The position numbers and the translations under genes are program-made. 64,000 nt of DNA from Prototheca cutis (taxonomy: Eukaryota > Chlorophyta > Trebouxiophyceae > Chlorellales > Chlorellaceae): NCBI GenBank assembly GCA_002897115.2, contig BCIH01000001.1, forward strand, positions 217,687-281,686. The letters are read 5' to 3'. Shown one piece after another: positions 41,061 through 53,623 of the stretch (the first letter of the stretch is position 1; each line of letters opens with the position of its first letter). The notes under the pieces are model-generated. The model was given only the letters and a program-made list of their open reading frames with translations, had not been told where the DNA came from and ran no database searches.

Positions 41061-44000
41061 TCACATAGAGGTCTGGGGCGCAAGGGCTTGGCACTGCCTT
41101 GCCAGCAGTCGCACAGCCGCATTGGGGTGGGACTGTGCGCATGCGATAAGGCTTTCGGTGAATTTGGCGGCAACAAGGTTTCGTTGCTGTGAGGAGGGTC
41201 CGAGCTTTGGAGAGTTCCCAAGTACATGGTGGAGCACCACAAGCACTGCGGCCGTGCAGTCGCTCATGCTAGGCAAGCAGTCGGTAGCAGTGCAGTCTCC
41301 CACAGCCCGGCTGCTGGACGCCCAGGCAAGGCACTCTGCCAGGCAGGAGAGCACATGTCCTCGGTTGTCGCATGCATCTGCATGTTTTCATGATACAGGG
41401 AGACAAGATGGCTGTCGTTCCCGTGCTGCAGCCATCTGCCAACAGTGAGGCTCTGGCTTGCACATGACACACAGGTCTTTGACAACAGCCGGTCCCTTTT
41501 TTTTATAAGGCTCCCCATTCTCTCCCTCTGTCCCATGCACAACAATCAAGCCCCCCAAAACACTCACCGAGGACAGCAGTGCACTTCTGCTCCGCTGCAA
41601 GCTGCTCAGCCACCGTCTCACGCTCGGCGCTCATAGTCACGAAGTATGGCCGCAGGGTCTCAGCCTGGAACAGGGAGCAGGGTGGGCCGCTGCCAGGATT
41701 GCCGTTCGGCACTGCAGCCTCTTCATTGACTGCCACATCCCTTGAACCATCAGCAGCTTCGCTTTCCGGCATCCGGTCTAGCTTGTGGGCAGTCTGGACA
41801 GGTGACACGCTGCCTTGTTGGTCGTCAGCATCGACTGTTGTCTCATGATGAACCGCTTCTGGTGTCGGGGTCATGTCGGCTGGGCTTGACTCGGACATGG
41901 CGACAGGATCTTCCCGCACTGTTCCTTGAACGAGCGGTGGTTTGGCCTGTTCGGTTGCTCGTGGATCGTGGGCTTGAGGCTTGTCACCCTCCTGCGACTC
42001 CTGAACCCGAGGCCGGTCATTCCCCCGCCGCTCCTGGACCGGAGCGCTAGTGGCCGCTACACTAGTCAGCAGTGCCTGCAGGGCTGCCCGTGCTTCGGGG
42101 TCCAGACACGCCCGGGTCAGGTCCACCCCCCCGGGCGCGCCCGGCTGCAACAGCAGCGAAGAAAACAGGGCTTGCGCACGGTGGCGCAGGGCCGCTGAGC
42201 GATGGGCCAGCAGGGCTACGAGTCTCATCGCCAGGGCCATCAGACCGGGGCTGGATCCGTTGGTCGTGCTGGCGGCGCGCATTATTACCCCAGTGACCTT
42301 ACAATGCTCCAGCACTGCCTCCACCAGCCTGGGAGGACGCCGGGGGTCGATGCAGTGTGCCAGTGCGCCACACACAGCATCGGATGCACAGTTTCCGGAT
42401 GCAGCATCCAGGCACTGTCCGGCGGCCCGCCGCACCGCCAACTTCACATCCGTCAGCCTGCATTTGGAGGCAGTTGAGTGTCGGTTGGCATGTGTTTTGG
42501 GAGAGTGAGTGAGCAGGGAGAGCCCATTGCGTTGGGGGCGTGACTGTTGTCAGGGCTCTCAAGGGCCACAACTCCATTCGACCAGCCCACTCTCACCTGG
42601 AGGCAATGCCGGGCAGGAGCCGGTCCAGGCATGCCTCCAGCGACACCGCGCTCGCCTCGCTGCTTAATAATTCAGCAGCAAGTTCGAGGGCTGCGCCGGC
42701 CACGCGGGCATGGGGATCGGCGATGCAAGGGCCCAATGCCGCCACAACTCTGTCTGGAAAGCCGTGCGCTGCCCAAATGGATGATGATCGGGGCTGCGTC
42801 GCTTCATGATCAACTGAAGCACTGCTTTTACCGCCACACAGAGTGTGGTGCAGACCTTCCAAGGCCTGCGTCTTGTCCTCCCAGCTCTGCCCTGGACGGG
42901 AGAGCCGGGCCAACAGCTGCAGGCACTCTGCCTCCTGCGATGACGGTCGCGGGGCAGCTGCCGGTGGTGGGGCTGCAGGAGCACGGAGGACCGGGACCCG
43001 ATCCGGGCGTTTGGCGCCGTAGGAGCAGGCCGCATCATGAGTTGCGCCGACGTCGCTGCCATTGTGTGTGCTGCTTGGCCCAGGTCCGGCATGGCCGCTG
43101 GGCCGTTCATCCTCTTCTTCCTCCAGCGGCGGCACCTGGAAAATGGTGTCGTTTCATACTGTGTGTGCATTTTCTGCAACAGCCAATCAAACCACCTTGC
43201 GTACAAGCTATGCATGCTGAGAATGGATTGGACACCGAGTCCTTCACACCAACTCCTCACCCTGGCGAGGGCCAGCCGGATGGCGGCGCCGCCAATGGAT
43301 CTTCGGGCCCGTGCGCTTGGGCGAAAGGCCGCAGCTGGAGCAGCAGCGCGCATTGTCTCTGACGGATCCAGGTCCTCTCCCGCGCCCTTGCTGCCACCCG
43401 CGTGGCACGCCTGCTCGGCGAGCTGGTGCTCCGTGTTGGGCGGCCGATTTTCGGAGCCGGCCGGTGCCGGCCGGATGCGGACGGCCGGAGTCAGGGAGAA
43501 GGCCGGTGCCGCTGCGGGCGGTGGCTGTGCCGCCTCGCGTGCCAGCCGGTGCAGGGGAGGTGCCAGGCCTGGAGCGACGGCCGTTGTGGCTGTGAGGAGT
43601 GCCGTTGCGGAGGTGGACATCAACTTGCCATTCTGCACGGACGCTGCAGCGGGTACCTCCATGATGTCGCANCCCATCGCATCCCCACGCAGCGCCTCTG
43701 AGGGCGGCGGAGAGATGCGCAGTGACCGCCCTGGAGGCGCTGTCGTTATCCTGTCCCTGCTGCTGGCGGCGGTCACTGTCTGCACTGCCACGGGTTCACT
43801 GGCCACATCAGCCTCAGCACCCAGTTGCGCCTGCAACCTGTCTGCCAGCCCCGGCTCGGTCGTCCGAACTTGAGCGATCTCGGCCGAGGCCCAGGCCGGA
43901 AACTTCCGCGCCAGTTCTGTGAAGAGTTCCCTGCCCGACGCGCGGGCATCTGCTGCAGCGTCGCACACCGCCGCCAGGGCCGCGGCCTGCAGNGCCGGCG

Positions 44001-44817
44001 CACAGCGCTCGACGAGTTCGGACGGCCAGTCTCGGGCGGCACGGAGCAACAGGNGGGCTGCGGCGACACGCAGCCGCCCGTTCCGGTCCCCGCACACCGT
44101 GTCCTGCAGCACCGCCGCCAGCATGCGAGAGCCGCAGTGCGCAACACAGGCTTCGGCTGCCGTCATCGCCGCGGCGCAAACGACCTGTGATGGGTGTTGG
44201 CGGAACGATTGTGGATGAGCAAGGCACGTCTGGTGCAATGCAACAGGGAGCGCGCCACTCGCAAGGGGAGCAGCGCTGTTCCATGTGCAACGGATGGCAT
44301 TCGCCCTGGGAGCCAACGGGGACCCAAGCTTGTCCTTTGATCCCACCTCAATCCCCCGCCAGCACGTTAAATCATAACACCACCGCGCACCCCCATGGAG
44401 GTGGCCAGGGCAGTGAGGATGGCAGGGTACAGCTGCACAGCCAGCTGCTCGGCGGCTGCCTCGCAGGTGCGGTAGAGGAAGGCCAGCGTGCCCAGCGCCT
44501 CTCTGGCCACCGCCGACCGTCGGTCCACAATCTGGACGTGGAGGGGGGTGAGATATGGAAAATGGGATGCAGTATTAGGATGATGAGCGTGTTGTCGTGA
44601 TGNAAGAAGGCCGCACCACCGCCTGTGCACGCGCCTGCTTGGTCAGCGGTCGGACCAGGGACCCCAAGCAGTCGGTGACATCCGCCTGCTCCGCAATCAC
44701 TGGTGCCAGCGCCGCGAGCTGTCGAAGTCCCGCCACACGCCGCTCCCATTCCTCAGCGGGCTGAGCCAGCGAGTCGAGCACGTCGCTGAGCAGGGCATGG
44801 GGCTCGAGGCTCGCCAT
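41061..44817 (-). CDS. CLASP-like TOG-domain microtubule-associated protein
   Basis: Six exons on the minus strand: 44817-44620, 44531-44391, 44184-43261, 43135-42597, 42457-41568, 41335-41061; 988 residues. The N-terminus has helical-repeat (TOG) character: WERRVAGLRQLAALAPVIAE, IVDRRSAVAREALGTLAFLY, AEQLAVQLYPAILTALATSM and AAEACVAHCGSRMLAAVLQD, the order seen in the CLASP N-terminal domain. A Pro/Ala-rich linker follows, then a second helical-repeat block (GFPDRVVAALGPCIADPHAR and VKLAVRRAAGQCLDAASGNC). A disordered acidic region and a last helical segment (AAVLVVLHHVLGNSPKLG) end the protein. CLASPs stabilise plus ends of microtubules. TOGARAM/crescerin-type proteins are the alternative. 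The donor of exon 1 and the acceptor of exon 6 were chosen by phase only. Ambiguous bases at 43672, 43993 and 44054 fall in codons. Confidence 0.75.
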
Positions 44818-45531
44818 CGTGACCTGGTGGGTACGGGTACGGTTGAGCCGCGCCGCTACAGTGTCATCCANAGCCAAGCGCCATGCGCGCGCGTTTTCTA
44901 TTGATCAGTGCTTTGCACTTCAAGCAATAATTGCATGCGTTCTGCTTGGCAGCTCGCTTCGTCAGGCCTCGTCCGATGGTTCCGAAAGTGCGCTTGCTTG
45001 CTCGGGATGAAGATTTCTGGCTGTCTCGGCACCTTTCAAATGGAACGTGGACCTCATGTGCAGATCACCCTCCAAAGGCAAAAGAACAAGGCATAGAGCC
45101 TCGATGTTTCATTATGTCGACAGTATATTTTGAGAGGTGGTGTGGAAAAAGGACCTGGTGTGCACCTGCGGAGGTGTCACTGGCTGGGCCACTGGTGCAG
45201 GAGGAGTGGCAACCCTTGACCCTCGTCTCCAAACCGCAATTTCTTGACTGTAGTTCTGACTGAGATTTGGGTCACTGGAAGCTGATAGCAATGTCCTGTG
45301 CAGGTCACTGCAGNCCCTAGGGTCCGATGCAGCTGCCCAACATTGACTGCCTTCCATCAGGGATTCGNGAAGTTCTGCCAGTCCACTGCAAATGTGGCCA
45401 GTCGCCGTGACAGCCCAGGTAGTCCCTCCGACATCCATGCCAGCCTTGTCTTGTTGACTGCGTTTCGGATCTCGTCGTGTAAACACAGCAGGTTTTTATT
45501 TTCGGTGCAGTGCACGTGCTATACAGCAATC
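44818..45531. other. Intergenic, divergent promoters of the CLASP-like and DoxX-like genes
   Basis: About 710 bp with three ambiguous bases. No coding pattern was recognised. Confidence 0.5.
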
Positions 45532-46470
45532 ATGGCGGGCTTCCTCTCCTTCGTGGGCCGGGTGATGTTCGCCTTCCTGTTTCTGAGCAGCGGCCTGCAA
45601 AAGATCCAGCACTTCAACATCGTCTCGGTGAGGCTATTGACATGCAAAACTCCCGATCATGCGATGTGCAAGGGGAATGGGCCAGCCAGTGGACTAATCC
45701 CCATCCCGCTTTCCCCACGCGCATCAGGGTGGGCCGGACATGGAGCACCTGGAGCCCAAGCTGGACCACTTCTTTCACCAGGCAGCGGAGTGGGCTGGGA
45801 CCAAGCTGCCCGTGTCCAAGGTGAGATGTCACCAATGCCTTGAGTGATGGTGATGCACAAGGAGTGGGATCCATTGGCCATGGGACTGTCGAGGGCCCCG
45901 GGAACACAGGGGGCCCCTCAAGCTCCTGCTTGCCCCGCCGATCCCCCAACCAAATCTGCCATGCTTCGCACAGGCCGTGTACCCTTACTTCCTTCTGGCT
46001 GCCATCTTGCTGGAGTTGATTGGCGGTTTCCTGTTCATCTTCAAGAGCCGCTTTGGCGCCCAGCTGCTGGTCAGTCGTTCGGCTTTGTGGGGGTGCTGGG
46101 CTGGATGTTGGGTTGACTGGAGGGGCCATGGCAGGCAGGCATATGAGAGGGGGCTCACAGCGAGCGATGACGTCCAGGTCAAAACACACACACACACCTG
46201 GACAATACTCGCTGCGCAGTTCCTGTTCCTGCTTGCGGTGACGCCGATCATGCACAACTTCTGGGACATTCCGGCAGACAGCCCGGAGCAGCTCAACGAC
46301 ATCATCAACGTGAGTTGGGGCAAGGGGGCCGCTTGTTCTCCGGGTTCATGCCGCCCATTTCCACAGCAGCAGTCTTGGCCTGACTTTCTTCCCATTTCAA
46401 TGCACGCACAATGCAGTTTTTCAAGAACACGGCGCTGGCTGGCGCATTGCTCTTCTTCCTGGGAAATTAG
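45532..46470 (+). CDS. HR-like lesion-inducing protein, DoxX superfamily
   Basis: Five exons: 45532-45627, 45728-45820, 45974-46069, 46220-46309, 46417-46470; 142 residues. All introns are phase 0. Membrane segments: FVGRVMFAFLFLSSGLQKIQ, AVYPYFLLAAILLELIGGFL with FIFKSRFGAQLL, LFLLAVTPIMHNFWD and a C-terminal FFKNTALAGALLFFLGN. The order, the GGPDMEHLEPK loop after helix 1 and the ALLFF-G end match the plant HR-like lesion-inducing family (DoxX-like). Such proteins cause cell death when over-expressed in tobacco; their biochemical role is unknown, and an algal defence role should not be assumed. Exon ends coincide with helix ends. Confidence 0.9.
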
Positions 46471-47173
46471 GGGATTTGCCGTCGTTGGGCCCTGGTTGCA
46501 TCACCCCTCATGCTCCTTGATGGCTGTGGAGGGGGCCCCTGCCTGGCAACACTCCCTTGACATTGCTAACTCTTCCCATCAACATCGCCCTTTTGTAGTC
46601 ACGGCTTGCATTGACCACATGATTGATCTCTTGGCCTTACGTCGTTCCCGTTCCTGTTGACTCCCAAACACTGGACAGCCAAGCCCTGGGCAGTGTGTAA
46701 CGACCTGACCTGTGGTGGAGGTTGAGGAGACAGTAGGCAAACATGTGATGAAAAGATGCTCCTTCGACGCATCACCGGCAGTCTTTTGTGGGACAGAGAG
46801 AAAAACTGCTGGGATGCTGCCTGGCCAAGACCCAGTGTTATCGAAGGGACCCTGGTGACACGTGCGTGCGGGACCCTGGCATCTTTCGAAACACTGCCGC
46901 CCGGGTGCACGTTTGTGCGACGCAAAAAGGATCGATAGATTGATGAACGCCTTGCCGAAGAATGCCGCTGTTTGACATGTCGAGACATGCAAATTCCGTT
47001 AATATTGCACGAACAAGGTCCTGCTTGCGAGTGCCGTGCGGCCTTCTGTGTGTTGCGTGATCTGATCATGGGCCCCGCAGATGGGTGGGTATTCAGATCA
47101 CCAGCCTACCATCATCAGGGGCTTGAGTGAGCCTTCTCTTGTTCTGACCGCGATTTGCTTTTGAAGCAGCATC
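46471..47173. other. Intergenic, tandem (+) genes
   Basis: About 700 bp between the DoxX-like gene and PIG-T. Nothing was recognised. Confidence 0.5.
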
Positions 47174-49840
47174 ATGGCCACAAGATTGTTTGAAGCCTTT
47201 CCATCCGGGAGCTTGATCAAGAGGGCTGGGAAGTCCATGTGGCGGTGGCCGCCGCGGCATGGGCGGCGGCACACCACCGCTACCCTGCTCCTGNTGCTTA
47301 TTATCAACGCGCCCCTGCCCTTTGTCCATGTGCGTCGGTGCACAGAGGCAATACTGATACATGAAATGCCTGGTCCACCTGTAGGGTNGTGCCTGCTTTG
47401 TTCAAATGGGTGCCAGCACNCAACCTGCACGATATTTGTGCTATTGCAGGGTGCATACACAGAGTTTGTCGATGTGTACGACAATCAAACAGGATCTGGT
47501 GCTCTGGTGAGCCGAGGGATTGATGTTCAACACCATGTTGCCTGCGTCAGCTGCCGTTTAGGTGCTGTGCGTGCNTGCATGCCGCAGGGCTGCCACTTCT
47601 TCCTCAACAGATCCCTCCCCNTCCAACCCCCCACCCCGACAGGTGCTTTTCAAGTTCAGCATGTCGGGCAATACCTTGCGACCCCGGGACGCACTGGACC
47701 TGCCCCCAGCCCTTGTAGATCTCACCCGCCGCCATGGCATCGTTTCCTTGGATGCCAGCATGTCTGTGGGAGACTGGGGCAGCGCCGCGTCTCCACTGAA
47801 GGGAGATTGGGCCGCTGTGTCCTTTGCGCCGGGCCTGTGGCTGCNCTGGTGCACCAGCACTGGGGCTGAGGATGACGTAATCCTCCNGTCTCTCCAGGCA
47901 CTGCTGGGGACGGGGCAGAACAAGGTGCTGACCCTGGTCCACCCCTCGCTTGCTTGGGATGCNAGGGGTGGGCAACAATGCAGCAGTTACCTGNACAACA
48001 AGAGGTATGGACAGTGAATGAGCAAGGGAATATGCCCTNCCTGCTGGATGCTGGTCCTCAGTGTCCATTGGGCCAGCCTTTCAAGGTGAATGGAGGGGNG
48101 GGTTGCTCTTTGATTGTTGCCATGGCACGCTCACTGCAACCATCCCCGTGCCAATCCATGGCCACTGCAGCGGCCCCGGGCATGCCACCCAGCACCGTGC
48201 NGTCCTGGTCCAGGCCCCGCTGGAACTGGGCTGTGGGTCGCTGCAGGCCCTCACGGCCACCCTGCTACCGTGTGGGTCGGAACGAGGCCTGGGCGCAGGC
48301 GTGGTGTCGCTCCTCGGCCACGCACGGGAGTGGGGTATCTTGCTGACCTGGCGGGCGGGCGCCGGGGACAATTCCGATAGCCTGATCGCAGACGTTGCCC
48401 TAAAGGGAGACGCCACGCTTGCGACTGCCGCAAGGCGTGCGCAAGCGGAGGGCAGTAGTACCACCTGCCCCGCGGCAGGAGTGGATGCGAGCCTGTCTCT
48501 GGAAAGATACGCCGCNGCGGTGGGCACCAACCACCCACCACAGGGCCACCCCATCTCTGTGGATGCAGTCCCCCTAACATCCAGTCCCAAACTGGAGCTT
48601 GGTCCGNCCCCCGCAGCAGTATCTTCGCCGGTGCTCAGATTGGAGCGGCGGCTGCGGTACAGTGGGCCCCTGACGGCANGCCTGGAGCTCCGGCTCTCAC
48701 TGTGCCCAGCGCATCCCTCTTCGATTGCAGAGGCGTCAAAGGGGACGCTGCATGTGCTCCAGGCATTGCCCGCCACGCTTTCTTCCAGCATGATGGNCCT
48801 GCCCAGGGTCACGGTCCTTGAGCGCGGCCATGGTGTCTGCGTGCAGTCAGCGGGAGTCGAGGTCCCAGGGTCAAGGGTGGGGACCCTGGTCATTGGCTCA
48901 ACGGCCGAGGCGATCTTGCAGGTCGACCTGAANGATACTGAGGGGTGGAGCTCCNCGCTCTGTGTCAAGCTGTGTACGCTGGCGCTGGACTTTCAGCGGC
49001 CTGTTCTGCCGGTCGCCGACTACCCACCTGATGCCTCCAGGTGAGGGGGAGCTTGCAGGAGCTTGAGGATCCTGCAAACATTGTTGCCTGAGAGTAAACG
49101 CTTGAGGTATTGGTTATTATTGTGGTACCGGGGAGAGGCAGTTTTAAAGAGATACATTTCTCAAAAAGTATGACCATGCCCACCCAACTGAGTTCCCTAA
49201 TTTCAACCCGTGCAGGGGCATTGCTGTGCCTGGTGCCGTGGCAACTTTCAAGTCAGAGACCGGGCCCACTGGCGCTGAGACNCTCAGGGCGTTTTCGGCT
49301 CACACGCTGGTGCAGCTGTCCATCCCAGACTTTAGCATGCCATACAATGTTGCCTGCTTCACTGGCATCGCGCTGGTGGCGATCTTCGCCGTGGTTCTCG
49401 GCGCCGCCCTCGGGTAGGCTTGGGCGGTGGGGGCTGTTGGAAGAGAGGGGACCTGGTCATGTTTTGTGCTGCAAGGGCTGCGCTGCTTGTCATTGTTGGG
49501 AACATGGAGGAGTGGACTCCAGTTTGGGATCCCTTGCAGAGTTGAATCACAGCCCTCAACCTTCCCTGCTTGAATGAATAGCAGGGATGNAGCTCAGGCA
49601 GTGCCTTCTTTTGCCGCTGGCAAGGCCGTGGCATCAAATGCATCGGCAGACATCAAGGCGAATGCTGTCGTGCTGGCAAAGACCCTCATACGCAAGCTCC
49701 TGCTTGCAGNNCTGCTGACGGCCGTCCTGGCTGCCGCGATTGAGCCGGCGGCATTTGACGGGGCACTGCAGGCGCTGGGCCTGCGNCCCGCCTCGCNGCC
49801 GAGGCAGTACGGAGAAGTCCTGCCAACCTCCCCTGAATGA
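47174..49840 (+). CDS. PIGT: GPI transamidase component PIG-T (GPI16)
   Basis: Model of six exons: 47174-47329, 47450-47506, 47643-47967, 48062-49040, 49216-49413, 49585-49840; 656 residues. PIG-T is the ER-lumen scaffold of the complex that attaches GPI anchors to proteins. The N-terminus has a hydrophobic signal after basic residues. Recognisable parts are VLFKFSMSG with ALVDLTRRHGIVSLDASMSV (the early beta domain), then LDFQRPVLPVADYPPDASRG and, decisively, LVQLSIPDFSMPYNVACFTG followed by the single membrane helix IALVAIFAVVLGAALG. Exon 6 adds about 85 residues with a second hydrophobic stretch, joined in phase but of unclear status. The 47968-48061 intron is chosen by phase only. More than 20 ambiguous bases fall in this gene, so single residues are unsafe. 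Confidence 0.8.
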
Positions 49841-50290
49841 GCAGGGACCTTTTGCATGGCCGGGATTGCCCTGGTACAGAAGCAGCCGCAGTTCTGTATG
49901 GGCCAGACGATGTGTGAAGCATGTCCCGACCTCCTTTCTCACTGCTACGCGGGGGACCCCATCCATCGGTCCGTCCATCCGTGCTCATTATGAATGAATT
50001 ATGACAATGCGAGGCTTGTGTGCAGAGAAAATGGGCATGAAAGGGAAACATAGTCCAAGCAATCGAGGGGCCGGTGCAGTGCTGTGCACAAAGTCAACAA
50101 AATGGGACAGCTGTCCCCCGGCACCCAATAANNATCATCAAACGCCACAGGTTTGCTTGCACCACCGGCAGCGGGAGGGAACTGATGTACAAGGGGCGGG
50201 TGCCATTTGCCCAGTCACGTGGGCTTGCCAGGGACCGATCGGTTGACCTACCCCAAACCTGTCTCCANGCACATGCATTGAACCGCTGGC
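49841..50290. other. Intergenic, tail-to-tail
   Basis: 450 bp between PIG-T and GPC1. No gene or signal was recognised. Confidence 0.5.
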
Positions 50291-51857
50291 TCACGACGCA
50301 GGTGCTGCGTGTCGTGGAGGTTCCAGCAAGCTGCTGCTCTGCTGCGTCTTCAGCGACGCCTGTCGTCGGAGCATTGCCAGCCGGTAACGCCTTGCGGCAC
50401 GCAGCGGGATGGCGACTTTCAAGACCTGCCAGCATGCGGCCAGCCAGAAGCTGTGCAGCATGGGCTGCATCAGCAGACCCATGACGACCGTGAACACGGC
50501 TTGCAGCAATCCTGGCACACGAAGAGGGGAGGAGGGATGAATAAATCGGCAGAGGTCGAGCTTCCCAAGGCTGCTGATTGTGTCATTGGATACGTAATCG
50601 CAAGGTTGCGGGCCCCCCCCCCCCTCCCCCCCCCCAACCACCACCACCACCACCACCACCACCCACGTACCATACATGACGATGCGGCGATTGGTGCTGC
50701 CGCGGAGCACGAAGCGTGCCAGGATATTGCCAGCGCTTTTTGCGCGCCGGGCCAGGCAGCGGTAGCTGGTGTCGCAGCCGTTGCGCTGGATGTGACCCTC
50801 GCAGCTGACATGCACCACGAGGTAGTACTGCAGCTGCCACGCGGCGTAAAACAACAGGGGAATCGCCAGCCGCCACAGCAGCTGCTGGCCAATGGGGCCG
50901 GCCAAGAAATCGTCACCNTCGATGTCATGTGGCGCTGCCGCGAGGTACTGGGGCCACGACCTTGCACCGGTGGGCTCCAGGTGCCAGGCCGCAAACATTG
51001 CCAGTCCAGGCAACAGATGCATGAGCGTGCTGCAGGATTGGGTATGAGTGTGCATGTGGGTGTGTTANTCAAGGGAGGGCTAACCTTCTTTCGCAACATG
51101 CAAATGCAACAAGGGCGTACTTTACCTGGTGGTGTGCTCTGCAGATGAGATGGTCCACCTGCACTGCCAGGCCAATAATGCAGCAGCCACGGGACCATCT
51201 GCCAGGCAGTAGACGGCGGCCATGGGACCACGCAGGGCTTGCGGCCGCGGCGCGAGCAGGACGAGTCCTGCAGCCGTGTTCACCCAGTAGCAAAAGTCAA
51301 ACAAGTAAAAGAGATTGAAGCCTTCGTGCCGCCAGCCATAGTCGTAGATCCGCAGTGGCATGGCCACAAGCAGGAAAGCGTGGAACAGCGGGACCAACCC
51401 CCAGGGGAAGAACCCTGAACGGGAACAGACGGGCGCGGTTGCAGGGAGGGTGCCAGACAGAAGACTGTAGGTGGGAGTTCTGAGCNATCGTAAAGAGCAC
51501 GCCATCCCACGCTCATTGCCCAACAATTCACGCAGTCGAATCTTCAGAGCAGTGCCGTACGCGGCCATCTCGGGAGCAACAGGCATGCCCACCTGCGGTG
51601 ACCAGCACTGTAGCCACAACCGCGANGCCCAGGGCAGTTTGTCCCCGCGTAGGCGGCGGGCTCGGCGGGAGCTTCCTCCTCTCGCCTCGAATGCGTTCGC
51701 CATGTTTAGACTCCAGCCGCTTGAGCCGAATCGAGCTCAGACTCCGGCGCAGGGACTTGCATGACGCCTGCAGGCCCTGCAAGTCGAAGACGAGGTCCAA
51801 CGGCCCTAGGGCGGGCCCGCCCTTGACCTTGTGCTCGCCGTTCACCCCTACTGCCAT
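50291..51857 (-). CDS. GPC1: Glycerophosphocholine acyltransferase GPC1 (DUF2838)
   Basis: Four exons on the minus strand: 51857-51593, 51414-51126, 51029-50671, 50511-50291; 377 residues, phases consistent. The family marker is the membrane stretch around GFNLFYLFDFCYWVNTAAGL, preceded by VAMPLRIYDYGWRHEG and followed by PMAAVYCLADGPVAAALLAW, the DUF2838 order of a tyrosine-rich LFDFCY motif and then an N/D-GP motif. At least seven hydrophobic segments are visible. The N-terminus is basic and cytosolic, with DLVFDLQGLQASCKSLRRSL. GPC1 acylates glycerophosphocholine with acyl-CoA to lyso-PC, a salvage route for phosphatidylcholine in the ER. The intron at 50512-50670 has a CCA/CAC-rich tract next to a C run. 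Ambiguous bases at 50919 (exon) and 51627 (exon) affect two codons. Confidence 0.82.
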
Positions 51858-52456
51858 CGTATTCGGCTCGTATGGCTTCGTCACATCAGTCTANGAGCCG
51901 ACTGCATGGGACGCTGCTGCATTTTTGGCTCCCATGGAGGAAGCGCATATGCTTCAAGTTGATTCTCTCCCCAAGATCCACGTGATCGAGACCTTTCGGG
52001 CACATGGCTCACAGACTTTCCTCGAGGGTCTGCCACATTCTCCCTTCATGGTCCTCAAAACTGANCCCCCGCCACGCCTATAGATTGAACAATCATGCCA
52101 AAACGTTTCCTCCACAAGAGATCACGGTGCGGGGGGTTGTTACAGTATCCCAGCTGGGAGCAAGAGTTGGAAAAGGTGTCATTACCCGGCCATTTGGGTC
52201 CTGGCCTGGCAAACTCCTGTGGGGGGAGGGGGAACGCAGCTGTCCCACACATGCACTCATCGCAAGAAGGACCGCGTGAACTGATCCCGCACACTTCCAA
52301 ATGCTTGCGATAGCGTCTGAATGTTGGGGCTCTGCAGTGGAGATATGGCGTGATGGGGGGGGGAGGGGGCAATAAGTCTTTGCTAGTGGTACAGGCTGCA
52401 ATAACACGGAGATGACCTTCCCTGCAGTCACTACTGCAATCACGCCGCAGAACCGA
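51858..52456. other. Intergenic, tandem (-) genes
   Basis: 600 bp that hold the GPC1 promoter and the coatomer zeta 3' end. No gene was recognised. Confidence 0.5.
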
Positions 52457-53623
52457 CTACCCACGCACGGCGGACAACACAGCACCACATACGTTCAGTG
52501 CGGCTTCCACGGCAACGGGGCCGCTTTCGTCCGCCGTCCTCATCGCCACTCGACTCGCGATGGTCGCGCCGTCCGTCTCGAGGATGAGCCTGTGACGTGT
52601 ATTGGTCTCGTCGTTGTTTGAGATTGTGCGGGAAGCGGGTCAGAGGTGGACCGATTCCATCCGGCAGCAGAGATGCCCCATGGCTGCCCTTCACGACATC
52701 CACCCCTTTCCCTCCTGAAATCGAAGGAACATGCAACAAGGTAACAAACGTACCCTCCGTCGACAGCTTCATCCATGGTCAACAGGACGAGGTCCAGGTT
52801 CTCCAGCATCGTCTTCTTCTCGACCGCATTCCTGTACAAATGACGCAACGGAACATCGGCAGCCTCAGCATTGGGAGTTCGGCCTGTGTGTGGGTTGGGC
52901 CCAGGCCCCAATGCACGGCCCACTGTCCCCCCAAGACCACCGTCACCGCCACTCCACCAATGACAAGCTTGCCTGAGCAGGAGAGAGATGCCGTCCACAA
53001 AGCCGTTGAGGACGCTGTACAGAATTATCTCGTTCTCGTCGGCACCGCCCGTCACGTAAAACATCAGGTCGCCCACAAACTTGTAGACGACGATCACGTT
53101 GTCGAAAGTGATGATCTCAGCTGCAGTGCGGTGATCGCAGAGGGGAGCATTGTTGTCGCGGTGCAAAGCATCCATGCACGCTGCATAGGGCCACGTACCA
53201 TGAATCATACCCCTCCACCACTGCGCAGCAGCAGCGCAGGTGGGGCGGTGCAGCCCGTCCGTGACCCCAGCCGTGCGCTGGCACAGCCAACGACACAGGA
53301 GTGCTCCCACCAGTCCAGGTTCCTCACCCTCTCCCCGCGCATTGGTCCTGGACGTCTTGGCGTACACCGCCTTCTCGAAGTTTGCTTGCTGCGCCACGGT
53401 GCTCCTGCACGCGGGGCGCCCGATCAACGACATGGACGGCCGGTGACCACGGGCAGGGACCCTCGAGCGACCTGAGCAGGGCCCGAGTCTCCACGCCAAA
53501 ACGACCCATGCTTTACCATTCTGATGAGTAGTAGTTCACTGCAATTCTGCGCCCCTCGTTGTCCAGCAGCAGCATGTTCTTCACCACCGGCAGCGTGGGA
53601 TCCACATCGATGATGTCCTCCAT
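52457..53623 (-). CDS. COPZ: Coatomer subunit zeta (COPI)
   Basis: Five exons on the minus strand: 53623-53517, 53404-53328, 53120-52973, 52831-52754, 52589-52457; 180 residues, the usual zeta-COP size. The longin-type core reads [20 protein letters not shown], then [86 protein letters not shown] and [20 protein letters not shown]. Zeta pairs with gamma in the F-subcomplex of the COPI coat for Golgi-to-ER vesicles. The intron at 52832-52972 is GC-AG with a strong donor (CTCAG|GCAAGC); no GT donor would restore LLLRNAVEKK. A CTGCAG acceptor lies just upstream of the start codon, so a 5'-UTR intron is likely. Confidence 0.95.
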
